Assembly (NCBI RefSeq): GCF_002303925.1
Contig: NZ_MRCS01000023.1
Span: forward strand, 30,268-94,267
DNA: 64,000 nt
Source: Pseudomonas sp. ACN8
GTDB taxonomy: Bacteria; Pseudomonadota; Gammaproteobacteria; Pseudomonadales; Pseudomonadaceae
Direction of reading: 5' to 3'
Each line of letters starts with the position of its first letter. Positions within the stretch are counted from its first letter, which is position 1. Position numbers and translations under genes: made by a program. The notes below the pieces were generated by a model, which searched no databases, had not been told where the DNA came from, and saw only the letters and a program-made list of their open reading frames with translations. Of this stretch, positions 1-8,631 are shown in pieces.

Positions 1-143
1 AACACTGGGGCCCATCCATCAGTGCAGATATCGTGGTCATCGACGGCGGCGGTACGGCGGGTATCGGCTTTTTCGCCAGCCTGCTCAAGCGTAGTCCGCA
101 TCTGAACATCACCGTGATCGAACCCGACTCCCGGCACTACTGA
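1..143 (+). pseudogene. Truncated flavoprotein (sulfide:quinone oxidoreductase-like) remnant
   Basis: An open frame runs in from the left edge and stops at 141-143. It encodes about 46 residues containing a dinucleotide-binding motif (GGGTAGIG) and, after a helix, a beta strand ending in VIEPDSRHY with the acidic residue that usually contacts FAD ribose. This is the first beta-alpha-beta unit of an FAD/NAD(P)-dependent oxidoreductase of the sulfide:quinone oxidoreductase type. Intact members continue for several hundred residues after the RHY position; here a stop follows directly and tauE begins 9 bases later. I infer a C-terminal deletion. The part upstream of the window is unseen, so it could instead be the tail of a fusion protein. 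Confidence 0.5.
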
Positions 144-152
144 GAATTCCTT

Positions 153-959
153 ATGTTGCTGGCAAGTCTGTTTGGTGTAGTGATGGGGTTGGTGCTCGGC
201 TTGACGGGCGCCGGCGGCGGTATCCTTGCGGTCCCGGCGCTGGTGTTGGGGTTGGGCTGGAGCATGACCCAGGCCGCTCCGGTGGCGTTGTTCGCGGTGG
301 GCAGTGCGGCCGCGGTCGGTGCCATCGACGGTTTGCGCCATGGTCTGGTGCGTTATCGCGCGGCGCTGCTGATCGCCGCGCTGGGCGCAGTGTTTTCGCC
401 GCTGGGCATCTACTTTGCCCACCGGTTGCCGGAAAAAATCCTGATGATCCTGTTCAGTCTGCTGATGGTCGTGGTGGCCGGGCGGATGTTGCGCCGCGAG
501 CGCAAGGACCAGGGCCCCAGCGACCACGGCCAGGCCAACTGGGGCCAGAAGAACTGCATGCTCGATCAACAGACCGGGCGCTTTTCCTGGACCGCCAAAT
601 GCACCGCGACCCTTGCCGCGCTCGGGGCGGTGACCGGCGTGGTCTCGGGATTACTGGGGGTGGGCGGCGGCTTTCTGATTGTCCCGGCCTTCAAGCAACT
701 GACCGACGTGCAGATGCGCGGGATCATCGCCACTTCGCTGATGGTGATCAGCCTGATTTCGGCTATCGGCGTGATCGGCGCGTTCAATGCCGGGGTGCGC
801 ATCGATGGCTTGGGCATTGCCTTCATCGTCTCCAGCATCGTTGGCATGATCATCGGCCGCAAGCTCTGCGCCCGGGTGCCGGCGCGGGCGTTGCAGCTCG
901 GGTTCGCCAGCATCTGCATCGTGGTCGCCGGTTACATGCTGTTCAGGGCCAACGCCTGA
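153..959 (+). CDS. TauE/SafE family sulfite/organosulfonate exporter
   Basis: This is a 268-residue polytopic inner-membrane protein with the two-fold repeat of the TauE/SafE family: a glycine-rich motif near residues 17-31 (GLTGAGGGILAVPAL) recurs in the second half (GLLGVGGGFLIVPAF). The family is associated with export of sulfite, sulfoacetate or related anions. A hydrophilic loop in the middle separates the halves. It starts 9 bases after the stop of the truncated flavoprotein, so it was probably the last gene of a sulfide/sulfur-detoxification operon. A hairpin follows at 972-998. The substrate cannot be read from the sequence. Confidence 0.85.
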   Translation: MLLASLFGVVMGLVLGLTGAGGGILAVPALVLGLGWSMTQAAPVALFAVGSAAAVGAIDGLRHGLVRYRAALLIAALGAVFSPLGIYFAHRLPEKILMILFSLLMVVVAGRMLRRERKDQGPSDHGQANWGQKNCMLDQQTGRFSWTAKCTATLAALGAVTGVVSGLLGVGGGFLIVPAFKQLTDVQMRGIIATSLMVISLISAIGVIGAFNAGVRIDGLGIAFIVSSIVGMIIGRKLCARVPARALQLGFASICIVVAGYMLFRANA

Positions 960-971
960 TCGGTAGCGGTT

Positions 972-998
972 CCTGTGGACGCCAGTGGGGTCCACAGG
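972..998 (+). terminator. Hairpin downstream of tauE
   Basis: A perfect 9-base-pair stem (CCTGTGGAC / GTCCACAGG) encloses a 9-base loop. It lies 13 bases after the tauE stop, where a terminator is expected, but no T-run follows, so the terminator call is tentative. Confidence 0.45.
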
Positions 999-1167
999 CC
1001 TACGCCCTAAGTGGCGAGCCTTGCCGACCAGCGGTCTTACACCATAGCGGTCACGCACCGCCGGCCCATCCAAAGCACCTGCAAACCAGCCCCAAGGCAG
1101 CGTATGGCACCGCTCGTCAGGTTTCGATAATCGCCTCCGACACTCAGTCCCCGTTTCGGAGCGCGCC

Positions 1168-2352
1168 ATGCACAACAATAAGAACGTCACGCATCGTTTT
1201 CTGCCGGCCTTCATCGCCAGCCTGTCTGCTCTCGGCCTGAGCCAGATGGCCGAGGCGGATATCATGCTGTACGACAAGGACCAGACCACGTTCTCCACCG
1301 ACGGCTACATCAACGCCTTCTACGTGAACAGCGATGTCGACCGCGCAGGCGATCAGTTCGACCGTCGACAGTCGCGGGTCAAAATGGGCTTTTTGCCCAA
1401 CTACCTGGGGTTCAACATGGGCAAGCAGGTAGACGACCTCAAGCTCGGTGCCCGCGCCTCGTTCTGGGTCACCATCAACGACAGCCAGACCAACGGCACC
1501 GACACCGCCATCGATGTGCGGCAGTTCTTCGGCACCGTGGCCAACCCGGAGTGGGGCGAAGTGCTGATCGGCAAAGACTTCGGGCTGTTCGCCCGTTCCA
1601 ACATCCTGCTCGACGAAATGCTCGCCGGTTACGGTCAGGTCAGCGATACGCTGGGGCTGGTGGATGGCGGCGGGGTGTCGTTCGGCAACATCGGCACCGG
1701 TTACCCGTATCCGTTCCCGACCTCGCAGATCACCTATCGCACCCCGGTGATGGACGGTCTGCGCGTGGCGGTCGGCATCATGGACCCGGTGGACACCAAC
1801 GACAGCAGCCCGACGGGCAAGGCCTACCAGGAAAACCCGCGTACCGAGAGCGAGGTCACCTATCAGTTCGACCTGGCCGGGGCCAAGATCTACAGCTGGG
1901 TCAACGGCAGCTACCAGACCTCGGACAACACCGATTCCACGGTCGAGACCGTCACCTCCAAGGGTGTCGGGTACGGCGTGCAGGCGAAGATGGGCGGCTT
2001 GTCCCTCACCGGGTCCGGTTTCCAGGCCAAGGGCATCAACCCGTTTTTCACCAACAATGCCGGCGAGCCGACCCTGCGCAACGTCGACAGCGACGGCTAC
2101 CTGATGCAGGGCTCCTACAAACTGGGCAAGAACCGCCTGGCCTTGTCCTATGGCAAGACCAATGACGATGGCAACGGCGTGGTCGGCAGCGGCGCGGACT
2201 ACGAGACCCGCGGCATCGCGTTGTTCCATGACGTCAACGACAACCTCAAGCTGGTGGCCGAGTACAACCAGTTCGAAATCAACGGCCACGACACCGACGA
2301 GCAGAACGAAGACACCGACACCTTTGCCGTGGGCGCGGTGCTGACCTGGTAA
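1168..2352 (+). CDS. Outer-membrane porin (Gram-negative general porin type)
   Basis: This 394-residue protein has a signal peptide of about 30 residues ending near MAEA. The mature part is rich in alternating polar/aromatic strands (for example DGYINAFYVNSDVD and RRQSRVKMGF) and ends in a C-terminal strand closing with aromatic W (VGAVLTW), as expected for a beta-barrel. A ribosome binding site (GGAGC) stands 6 bases before the ATG. It matches the gram-negative porin superfamily, not OprD. It precedes the quinoprotein alcohol oxidation locus and may admit alcohols or aldehydes, but that role is only inferred from position. Confidence 0.8.
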   Translation: MHNNKNVTHRFLPAFIASLSALGLSQMAEADIMLYDKDQTTFSTDGYINAFYVNSDVDRAGDQFDRRQSRVKMGFLPNYLGFNMGKQVDDLKLGARASFWVTINDSQTNGTDTAIDVRQFFGTVANPEWGEVLIGKDFGLFARSNILLDEMLAGYGQVSDTLGLVDGGGVSFGNIGTGYPYPFPTSQITYRTPVMDGLRVAVGIMDPVDTNDSSPTGKAYQENPRTESEVTYQFDLAGAKIYSWVNGSYQTSDNTDSTVETVTSKGVGYGVQAKMGGLSLTGSGFQAKGINPFFTNNAGEPTLRNVDSDGYLMQGSYKLGKNRLALSYGKTNDDGNGVVGSGADYETRGIALFHDVNDNLKLVAEYNQFEINGHDTDEQNEDTDTFAVGAVLTW

Positions 2353-2434
2353 CCCCGGGAGGTGGCCCTGGCCGTGCGCATCGCGGCGAGGGTCGCCAAC
2401 CGTCTCATCCCATCGAAGCGGCTACCCGCTACCC

Positions 2435-2446
2435 AAGTAGCATTCG
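2435..2446 (+). promoter_or_regulatory. Shared 12-base element upstream of the FIST gene
   Basis: AAGTAGCATTCG occurs here, 60 bases before the FIST start, and identically at 18827-18838, 67 bases before pqqA. It follows CTACCC, which resembles the CTACCAAGG motif near pedF and pedH. It is probably part of a co-regulated promoter; the regulator is unproven. Confidence 0.4.
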
Positions 2447-2506
2447 TCGCACCCCACAGACTTCGTACACTCGTGCCTCATACACACGCACCTGCGGGAG
2501 GTAAGG

Positions 2507-3664
2507 ATGCAGCAGAGCGAAGGCGTCGTCAGTGCAATGTCCCAGGCCACCGATGCCCGGCAGGTCGCGCAGGAACTGGCACGCCAGTTGTTGCATCCGC
2601 ACCTGGGGTTCGTGCTGTTCTTCTGTTCCGCCGAGTACGACTTGCAGGCGCTGGGCCAGGCCTTGCAGCAAAGCTTCGGCGGCATCCGCCTGGCGGGCTG
2701 CACCAGTGCCGGGGAAATCACCCCGCTGGGCTACGGGCGCAATTGCGTGACAGCGGTGGGTTTCGATCACCGGCACTTTTCCATCGCGATCGAGCTGATC
2801 GACCAGATGGAGCACTTCAGCCTGATCGACGCCCAGCAAATGGTCGAGCGCCTGGTCAGTGGCTGTCGCAGCAACACCCTGGCCCCGATCAAGGGCAACA
2901 GCTTTGCCCTGACCCTGCTCGATGGCCTGTCCAGCCGCGAAGAAATGGTCCTGGCGGCCTTGAGCGCGGCATTGGGCGACATTCCGCATTTCGGCGGCTC
3001 GGCCGGCGACGACAACTACCTGACCCATACCCATGTGTACTTCGATGGCGAGTTCCACAGCGGCGCGGCCGTGGTGGTGCTGGTCAATACCTGGCTGGAT
3101 TTCGAAGTGTTCACCACCCACCACGTGTTGCCCCGCGCCGAGAAACTGGTGGTCACCGGTGCCGACAGCACCTTGCGCCGGGTCTTCGAACTCAATGCCG
3201 AGCCGGCCGCCGAGGAGTACGCCCGGCACATCGGCGTGCCGGTGGCGCAGCTCGATCACCGGATCTTCGCCGCGCACCCGTTGGCGGTGCGGATCAACCA
3301 GCAGTACTACGTGCGGGCCATCCAGCAGGTGCATCCGGACCTGAGCCTGAGTTTCTACTGCGCCGTGGAAAACGGCATCGTCCTCACCGCCATGACCCCT
3401 GGGCCGATGCTGCCAAACCTGCAGAGCCTGTTCGAAGGGTTGCAGGAACGCCTGGGGGATTTGCTGCTGACCATCGGTTGCGACTGTTTCCTGCGGCGTC
3501 TGGAACTCGAAGACGACGGCAGTCTCGATCAGATCGGCACGTTTTTGCGCGAGCAACGGGTGATGGGGTTCAACACCTATGGAGAACAGTTCAATGGCAT
3601 GCACATCAACCAGACCTTCACCGGCGTTGCCATTGCCCGTGGCCGTGCCCCAGGACATCGCTGA
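2507..3664 (+). CDS. FIST N and FIST C domain sensor protein (NosP-like)
   Basis: The 385-residue soluble protein has the FIST N domain (about residues 30-220, with GCTSAGEI near 64 and GGSAGDDN near 165) and the FIST C domain (about 225-365). FIST proteins bind small ligands and work with partner histidine kinases. In P. aeruginosa the equivalent protein NosP (PA1975) is reported to control the kinase NahK encoded just downstream. Here too the next gene is a hybrid kinase, with overlapping ends. A strong ribosome binding site (GGGAGGTAAGG) precedes the ATG. It is likely the input partner of the kinase. The ligand is not evident from sequence. Confidence 0.85.
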   Translation: MQQSEGVVSAMSQATDARQVAQELARQLLHPHLGFVLFFCSAEYDLQALGQALQQSFGGIRLAGCTSAGEITPLGYGRNCVTAVGFDHRHFSIAIELIDQMEHFSLIDAQQMVERLVSGCRSNTLAPIKGNSFALTLLDGLSSREEMVLAALSAALGDIPHFGGSAGDDNYLTHTHVYFDGEFHSGAAVVVLVNTWLDFEVFTTHHVLPRAEKLVVTGADSTLRRVFELNAEPAAEEYARHIGVPVAQLDHRIFAAHPLAVRINQQYYVRAIQQVHPDLSLSFYCAVENGIVLTAMTPGPMLPNLQSLFEGLQERLGDLLLTIGCDCFLRRLELEDDGSLDQIGTFLREQRVMGFNTYGEQFNGMHINQTFTGVAIARGRAPGHR

Positions 3665-6227
3665 GCTGCAGGCCGAACTGGCCAGGCTGCGCCTGGAAAA
3701 CCATAAACTGCAGCGCATCAATGGTGCGCTGATCGAACGGGTCGAGTCCGGGGGGACCCGCGGCAACGATCCCTACGCGGCATTCCAGCATTCGGTGGTG
3801 CTGGCCGAGCAAGTGCGCGAACGCACCGATGCCTTGAACCAGGCCATGGCCGAACTCAAGGCCGGTAATCATTTGCTCAGCGAAGCCCGCCTGCGCGCGG
3901 AAACGGCGCATCAACACCTGATCGATGCCATCGAAAGCATTTCCGACGCCTTCGTGCTGTTCGACGCCGAGCAGCGCATCGTGCTGTTCAACAGTCGCTT
4001 CAAGGCGTTCTGGAGCAACAGCCGGGTGCGGATCAACGCCGGCATGCGCCTGACCGAGGTCAAGCGGTTGATAATGAACAACGGCCTGTTCACCGAAGAG
4101 CCTCGGGGGCATGCCGACGAAAACCCGCTTTACCGCCTGCAGAACGGGCGCTGGCTGCAAGTCAGCGAACGGCCGACCCAGGAAGGCGGGCGGGTGATTC
4201 TGTTCACCGACATTACCGACGTCAAACTCAGCGAAACCATGCGCCGTGAACAGGCGGTGGCGCAGAAGTCGCACCTGTTGCAACGGGCGGTCGACAACCT
4301 GTCCCAAGGGGTGGCGATGGTCAGCGCCGAGGGCATCCTGGAGTTGTGGAACCGGCGTTTCCTGGAGCTGAGCGGCCTGGCGCCGGTGGCGGCCCATCGC
4401 CCGTTTGCCGAAGTGATCGCCGACAGCGAGTTGAAACTGCTGACCCCGGCCAGTCGCGATGGCAACGGACGACCGGTGCGCGAATGCGAGCAGCGCCTGT
4501 ACGATGGCCGGGTCCTGGAGATCCGCACCCATCCGTTGCCCACCGGCGGTTTCGTCAACACGTTCACCGACATCACCGAACGCTACCAGCACGCCGAGGC
4601 GCTGAGCGAAAGCGAACACTGGATTCGCCTGATCACCGATCACGTACCCGCATTGATTGCCTACCTCAATGCCGACCTGGTCTACGAGTTCACCAACAAG
4701 GTTTACGAGGAGTGGTACTGCTGGCCCCGGGGCGTGATGCTCGGCCAGAGCCTGCGCGAGGTGCACAGCGAACAGCATTACCAGCGACTGGAGTCCTACG
4801 TGACCAGGGCGCTGGCCGGCGAGAGCGTGACCTTCGAGTTCGCCGAAACCAACGTCAACAACCAGGAGCGCTACATGCTGCGCTCCTATGTGCCCAACCG
4901 TCTGGCCAGTGGTGAGGTGGTGGGGATCTTCGTGCTGATCCGCGACATCACCGAACGCCGCCGCACTGCCGAGGCGCTGCATCAGGCGTATCAGAACCTG
5001 GAACTGCGGGTACGCGAGCGCACGGCGGAATTGACCACCCTCAACGACCAGCTGCTGCGCGAGATCGATGAGCGACGCCTGGTCGAGTCACGCTTGCGCG
5101 AGGCCAAGCAGGAAGCCGAGCAGGCCAACCTGTCGAAGACCAAGTTCCTCGCCGCCGTCAGCCACGACCTGCTGCAACCGTTGAATGCAGCGCGCCTGTT
5201 TACCAGTGCCTTGCTGGAACGGCGCGAGCCGATGTCCAGCGAGATTCTGGTGCGCAACGTGAGCAATTCCCTGGAAGACGTGGAGAACCTGCTCGGCACC
5301 CTGGTGGACATTTCCAAGCTCGATGCGGGGGTGATCAAGGCCGACATCGCGCCGTTCGCCCTCAGTGAACTGCTGGACAACCTGGCCGCCGAATACACCC
5401 AGGTGGCGCGCAGTGAAGGCCTGCAACTGCACTTCATCGGCTGTTCGGCACTGGTGCGCAGCGACATCCAGCTGCTCGCGCGGATTCTGCGCAACCTGCT
5501 GAGCAATGCGATTCGCTATACCTACAGCGGTCGCGTGGTGCTCGGTTGCCGGCGGCATCATCAGTGCCTGACGATCGAAGTCTGGGACAGCGGCATGGGC
5601 ATTGCCGAGCATCGCCTGGAGGAGATTTTCCAGGAGTTCAAGCGCGGTGATGTGCAGCGACCCGATCAGGATCGCGGCCTGGGCCTGGGCCTGGCGATTG
5701 TCGAGAAGATTGCCGGCATCCTCGGGCATCCCATTCATGTGCGCTCATGGCCGGGCCGGGGTTCGATGTTCTCGGTCGAAGTGCCGTTAAGCGCCACCGC
5801 GCCGAAGCCACCGCCGACGTTGCAGATGAGCGAACCGATGCTTGAGCGCCTGCGCGGCGCGCGGATATGGGTGCTGGACAACGACGCGACCATCTGTGAA
5901 GGCATGCGCACCTTGCTGGAGGGGTGGGGGTGTCGGGTGGTGACGGCGCTGTCGGAGGAAGACCTGGCGCGGCAAGTGGACAATTATCATGCCGAGGTCG
6001 ACCTGCTGATTGCCGATTACCATCTGGACAACGATCAGAACGGTGTCGATGCGGTGGCCCGGATCAATGCCCGGCGCGCGTCACCGATTCCGGCGATGAT
6101 GATCACGGCCAACTACAGCAATGAACTCAAGCAGCAGATCCGCGAACTGGGCCACACCCTGATGCACAAGCCGGTACGGCCGATGAAGCTGAAGACGGCG
6201 ATGAGTCATCTACTTGGCAGGCCTTGA
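3594..6227 (+). CDS. pedS2: Soluble hybrid sensor histidine kinase (PedS2 / NahK-ErcS' type)
   Basis: The protein carries an N-terminal coiled coil, three PAS-like regions (around nt 3930-4230, 4290-4590 and 4620-4960), a second coiled coil, a HisKA domain with the phospho-acceptor His at nt 5163-5165 (SHDLLQPL), an HATPase domain and a C-terminal receiver with Asp in LLIADYHLD. No membrane segment is seen, so it is cytoplasmic. The start is uncertain. ATG 3594 has GGAG 9 bases upstream; ATG 3579, or GTG 3639 or 3645, are alternatives, all overlapping the FIST gene. In P. putida KT2440 the PedS2/PedR2 pair controls the calcium/lanthanide switch of PQQ alcohol dehydrogenases. The same pairing here (agmR/pedR2 next door) supports this role. 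Confidence 0.85.
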   Translation: MACTSTRPSPALPLPVAVPQDIAELQAELARLRLENHKLQRINGALIERVESGGTRGNDPYAAFQHSVVLAEQVRERTDALNQAMAELKAGNHLLSEARLRAETAHQHLIDAIESISDAFVLFDAEQRIVLFNSRFKAFWSNSRVRINAGMRLTEVKRLIMNNGLFTEEPRGHADENPLYRLQNGRWLQVSERPTQEGGRVILFTDITDVKLSETMRREQAVAQKSHLLQRAVDNLSQGVAMVSAEGILELWNRRFLELSGLAPVAAHRPFAEVIADSELKLLTPASRDGNGRPVRECEQRLYDGRVLEIRTHPLPTGGFVNTFTDITERYQHAEALSESEHWIRLITDHVPALIAYLNADLVYEFTNKVYEEWYCWPRGVMLGQSLREVHSEQHYQRLESYVTRALAGESVTFEFAETNVNNQERYMLRSYVPNRLASGEVVGIFVLIRDITERRRTAEALHQAYQNLELRVRERTAELTTLNDQLLREIDERRLVESRLREAKQEAEQANLSKTKFLAAVSHDLLQPLNAARLFTSALLERREPMSSEILVRNVSNSLEDVENLLGTLVDISKLDAGVIKADIAPFALSELLDNLAAEYTQVARSEGLQLHFIGCSALVRSDIQLLARILRNLLSNAIRYTYSGRVVLGCRRHHQCLTIEVWDSGMGIAEHRLEEIFQEFKRGDVQRPDQDRGLGLGLAIVEKIAGILGHPIHVRSWPGRGSMFSVEVPLSATAPKPPPTLQMSEPMLERLRGARIWVLDNDATICEGMRTLLEGWGCRVVTALSEEDLARQVDNYHAEVDLLIADYHLDNDQNGVDAVARINARRASPIPAMMITANYSNELKQQIRELGHTLMHKPVRPMKLKTAMSHLLGRP

Positions 6228-6251
6228 TATCTCGGTGTTTTCACCACCGCT

Positions 6252-6317
6252 ATCGCGAGCAGGCTCACTCCTACAGGTACATCGCAATCCTGTAGGAGCG
6301 AGCTTGCTCGCGATAAG
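6252..6317. repeat. REPIN (inverted REP pair)
   Basis: Two inverted REP palindromes (CGCGAGCAGGCTCACTCC and GGAGCGAGCTTGCTCGCG) face each other across a short loop between the convergent kinase and agmR genes. Each half has one substitution relative to the usual GAGCCTGCTCGC core. Confidence 0.85.
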
Positions 6318-6337
6318 AGCGACGCGGTCTTGCCGAC

Positions 6338-7003
6338 TCAACGCCGCAGATATGACCCGAAATCAATATCCCCGGCACTCAGGATCGCCTGCACCCGGTT
6401 GTGCACGTTGAGCTTGCGCAGGATCGCCGAGACGTGGGCCTTGACCGTGGTCTCGGCGATTTCCAGGGTGTAGGCGATCTGCTTGTTCGACTCGCCCTTG
6501 GTCATGCGTTCCAGCACCTGCAGTTGCTTGCGGGTCAGGGCCTGGAGCAGTTCGGGCGGGAAGCTCGGGGTGTCGTTCATCCGCCGGTGGGTGCTGCTTT
6601 TGGCGGTGCGGATGATGTCCGGGGGCAGGTAGACGTTGCCATTGAGAATCTGCTGGATGGCATCGGTCATCTGGGTGCGGGGTGACGACTTGGTGATGAA
6701 ACCCACCGCGCCGTAGGTGATGGCTTGCAGCACGATCTGTTTGTCCTGCTCGGCGGAGACGATCACCACCGGAATGGTCGGTGCTTCGTTACGCAGGTTG
6801 ATCAGGCCATTGAGCCCGTGCATGCCGGGCATGTTCAGGTCGAGCAGGATCAGGTCCAGGTCGTCGTGTTCCTGGGTCAGGGCCAGGGCGCTGTCCAGGT
6901 CGGCGGTTTCCATCACTTCGCTGCCGACAAAACCGTCGCTGATGACGTTGTGGATGGCTTCGCGAAACAGCGGGTGATCGTCGGCAATCAGGATTTTGTA
7001 CAT
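6338..7003 (-). CDS. agmR: NarL/LuxR-family response regulator AgmR (ErbR / PedR2)
   Basis: The 221-residue protein has an N-terminal receiver domain with acidic pocket D8/D9, phospho-acceptor D55 (LILLDLNMPG) and conserved Lys in ITKSS. A C-terminal LuxR helix-turn-helix lies near residues 155-208 (LTRKQLQVLERMTKGESNKQIA, then TTVKAHVSAILRKL). Sequence and position match AgmR/ErbR of P. aeruginosa and PedR2 of P. putida, which activate quinoprotein ethanol dehydrogenase and pqq genes. It is encoded convergently to its likely kinase and downstream of the CXXCW gene (56-base gap). It probably acts on promoters in this locus; see the shared motifs at 2435, 11623, 14970 and 18827. Confidence 0.9.
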   Translation of the reverse strand: MYKILIADDHPLFREAIHNVISDGFVGSEVMETADLDSALALTQEHDDLDLILLDLNMPGMHGLNGLINLRNEAPTIPVVIVSAEQDKQIVLQAITYGAVGFITKSSPRTQMTDAIQQILNGNVYLPPDIIRTAKSSTHRRMNDTPSFPPELLQALTRKQLQVLERMTKGESNKQIAYTLEIAETTVKAHVSAILRKLNVHNRVQAILSAGDIDFGSYLRR

Positions 7004-7059
7004 GGCCTTTCACCTCATTATTTTGATTATGGTGTGGCAACAACACGCACGCGTAAAGC

Positions 7060-7617
7060 TCAGGGAAAGGGTTCGGGCCTGGCTGGCGAAACCGGCAGGT
7101 TGGCCGCTTGCCAGGCGTCCAGGCCATCGCGATACCAATACAGAGTTTTATAGCCCATGGTGGCGGCGCGCTTGACCGCATTCCAGCTCAACCAGCAGTC
7201 GGAGCGGCAGTAGAAGACCAGCGGTCGCGTCGGGTCGCCGGCGGTCAGCTTTTTCAGGTTGGCGGCGAAATAGTCCTGCCATTGCGGCGTCAAGTCGCCG
7301 TCCCCGGTATTGGCCAGCCAATGGCTGCCGGGCAGGTTTTCATGGGGCTGGTCTTCGATGAATTGCCCTTGCAGCCACTGACGGCGGTAGACGTCGATCA
7401 ACACCGGGCGCGGGGTTTGGCCGAGCAGGGTTTGCAGGGCGGGGGTGTCGACGATGGTTGCGCCTTGCAATTGGTCGGGCGTCGGGCTGCGGTACAGGCC
7501 GATGCGATAGCCGTCGGCGGAGAACAGCACTGTGTCGGCCTGCGCGGTGCTCAACAGCAGGCTCAGGGACAGGGCGGTGAGAGCAGGGCGCAACAGGCAA
7601 CGTCGGGCACGTGGCAT
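7060..7617 (-). CDS. PQQ-dependent catabolism-associated CXXCW motif protein (rhodanese-like)
   Basis: A periplasmic protein of 185 residues with a signal peptide ending near AQA (residue 27) and a rhodanese-like fold. The hallmark motif CRSDCW is at residues 137-142, followed by SWNAVKRAATMGY. The family is known only by its linkage to PQQ-dependent alcohol dehydrogenase systems. The two cysteines could carry sulfur or form a disulfide, which fits with the SoxYZ-like carrier and zinc hydrolase encoded further on. It reads toward agmR on the same strand, probably co-transcribed with it. The biochemical function is not established. Confidence 0.85.
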   Translation of the reverse strand: MPRARRCLLRPALTALSLSLLLSTAQADTVLFSADGYRIGLYRSPTPDQLQGATIVDTPALQTLLGQTPRPVLIDVYRRQWLQGQFIEDQPHENLPGSHWLANTGDGDLTPQWQDYFAANLKKLTAGDPTRPLVFYCRSDCWLSWNAVKRAATMGYKTLYWYRDGLDAWQAANLPVSPARPEPFP

Positions 7618-7736
7618 GGGGTCGGTCCTTATAGTTATGGACCTATTACATGCCAGTCGGGGGGCGTTGGGAATGCGACGATAGACAGGGAAACCAGTAC
7701 TAAAGTAGTAATTTCACCCTGTTCAATCAAAATCCC

Positions 7737-7826
7737 TCTGTAGGAGCGAGCCTGCTCGCGAAAGCGTTGTGTCAGTCAACTCATTTATTGAATGTGCCAC
7801 CTTCGCGAGCAGGCTCGCTCCTACAG
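7737..7826. repeat. REPIN (inverted REP pair)
   Basis: TGTAGGAGCGAGCCTGCTCG and its inverted partner enclose a loop of about 40 bases in the gap between the CXXCW and pedC genes. The loop resembles those of the REPINs at 18670, 22229 and 46653 (GTCAGTCAA...TTGAATGT pattern). Confidence 0.9.
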
Positions 7827-7839
7827 GGGGATTGTGTTG

Positions 7840-8631
7840 TCAGTTGGCTTTGCGCAAGGCCGCATGCTGCGGGTTGAAGCTCAGTACGGCGAGCAAGGCA
7901 AACAGCAGCGTCAGCCCGGTGCACACCGCCAGTGCCAACGGATTGAAGCGTTCATACAGGGCAAAACGCACCAGCTCCACCGCATGGGTAAACGGATTCA
8001 CCGCGCACAGCCAGTACAGCCACTCGTTGGCCTCGCGCATCTTCCACAACGGATACAGCGCCGATGACAGGAAAAACAGCGGGAAGATCACGAAATTCAT
8101 CACCCCGGCAAAGTTCTCCAGTTGGCGGATTGCGTTCGACAGCAACAGGCCCAGGGCGCTGAGCATCAACGCCACCAGCAGCAGCGCGGGCAACGCCAGT
8201 AACAGGCCCATGGCCGGTGGCCGCACGCCATAGACCCAGGCAATCGTCAGGAACGCATACACCTGCAACAGCGAAATCAGTGAGGTGGCCAGCAGCTTGC
8301 TGCACAGCAGAAAGGTGCGGGGCAGGGGGCTGGTCAGCAGCACGCGCATGCTGCCCATCTCGCGGTCGTAGACCATCGACAGTGAGCCCTGCATGCCGTT
8401 GAACAGCAGGATCATGCAGGCCAGGCCGGGGATGATGTAGACCTCATAGGGGATGTAGGTGTCATAGGGCTCGATGATCGCGATCCCCAGCGCTGCGCGA
8501 AAACCGGCGGCGAACACCAGCAGCCACAGCAACGGCCGCACCAGGGCGCTGAGAAAACGCGTGCGTTGCAACACAAAGCGCAGCCATTCGCGCAGCACGA
8601 TACCGCTAAAGCATTGCCAGTAAGCGTTCAT
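7840..8631 (-). CDS. pedC: ABC transporter permease, alcohol/quinoprotein system (PedC)
   Basis: A 263-residue ABC-2 type permease with about six hydrophobic segments, starting MNAYWQCFSGIVLREWLRF. It overlaps the start of nothing else but begins 4 bases into the end of the ATPase gene (8628-8631), so the two are translationally coupled. The family is the permease of the PQQ alcohol dehydrogenase-associated ABC system (PedC in P. putida), thought to export toxic alcohol or aldehyde. The substrate is not proven. It is the last gene of a minus-strand set running from 11530: binding protein, beta-propeller, ATPase, permease. Confidence 0.85.
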   Translation of the reverse strand: MNAYWQCFSGIVLREWLRFVLQRTRFLSALVRPLLWLLVFAAGFRAALGIAIIEPYDTYIPYEVYIIPGLACMILLFNGMQGSLSMVYDREMGSMRVLLTSPLPRTFLLCSKLLATSLISLLQVYAFLTIAWVYGVRPPAMGLLLALPALLLVALMLSALGLLLSNAIRQLENFAGVMNFVIFPLFFLSSALYPLWKMREANEWLYWLCAVNPFTHAVELVRFALYERFNPLALAVCTGLTLLFALLAVLSFNPQHAALRKAN

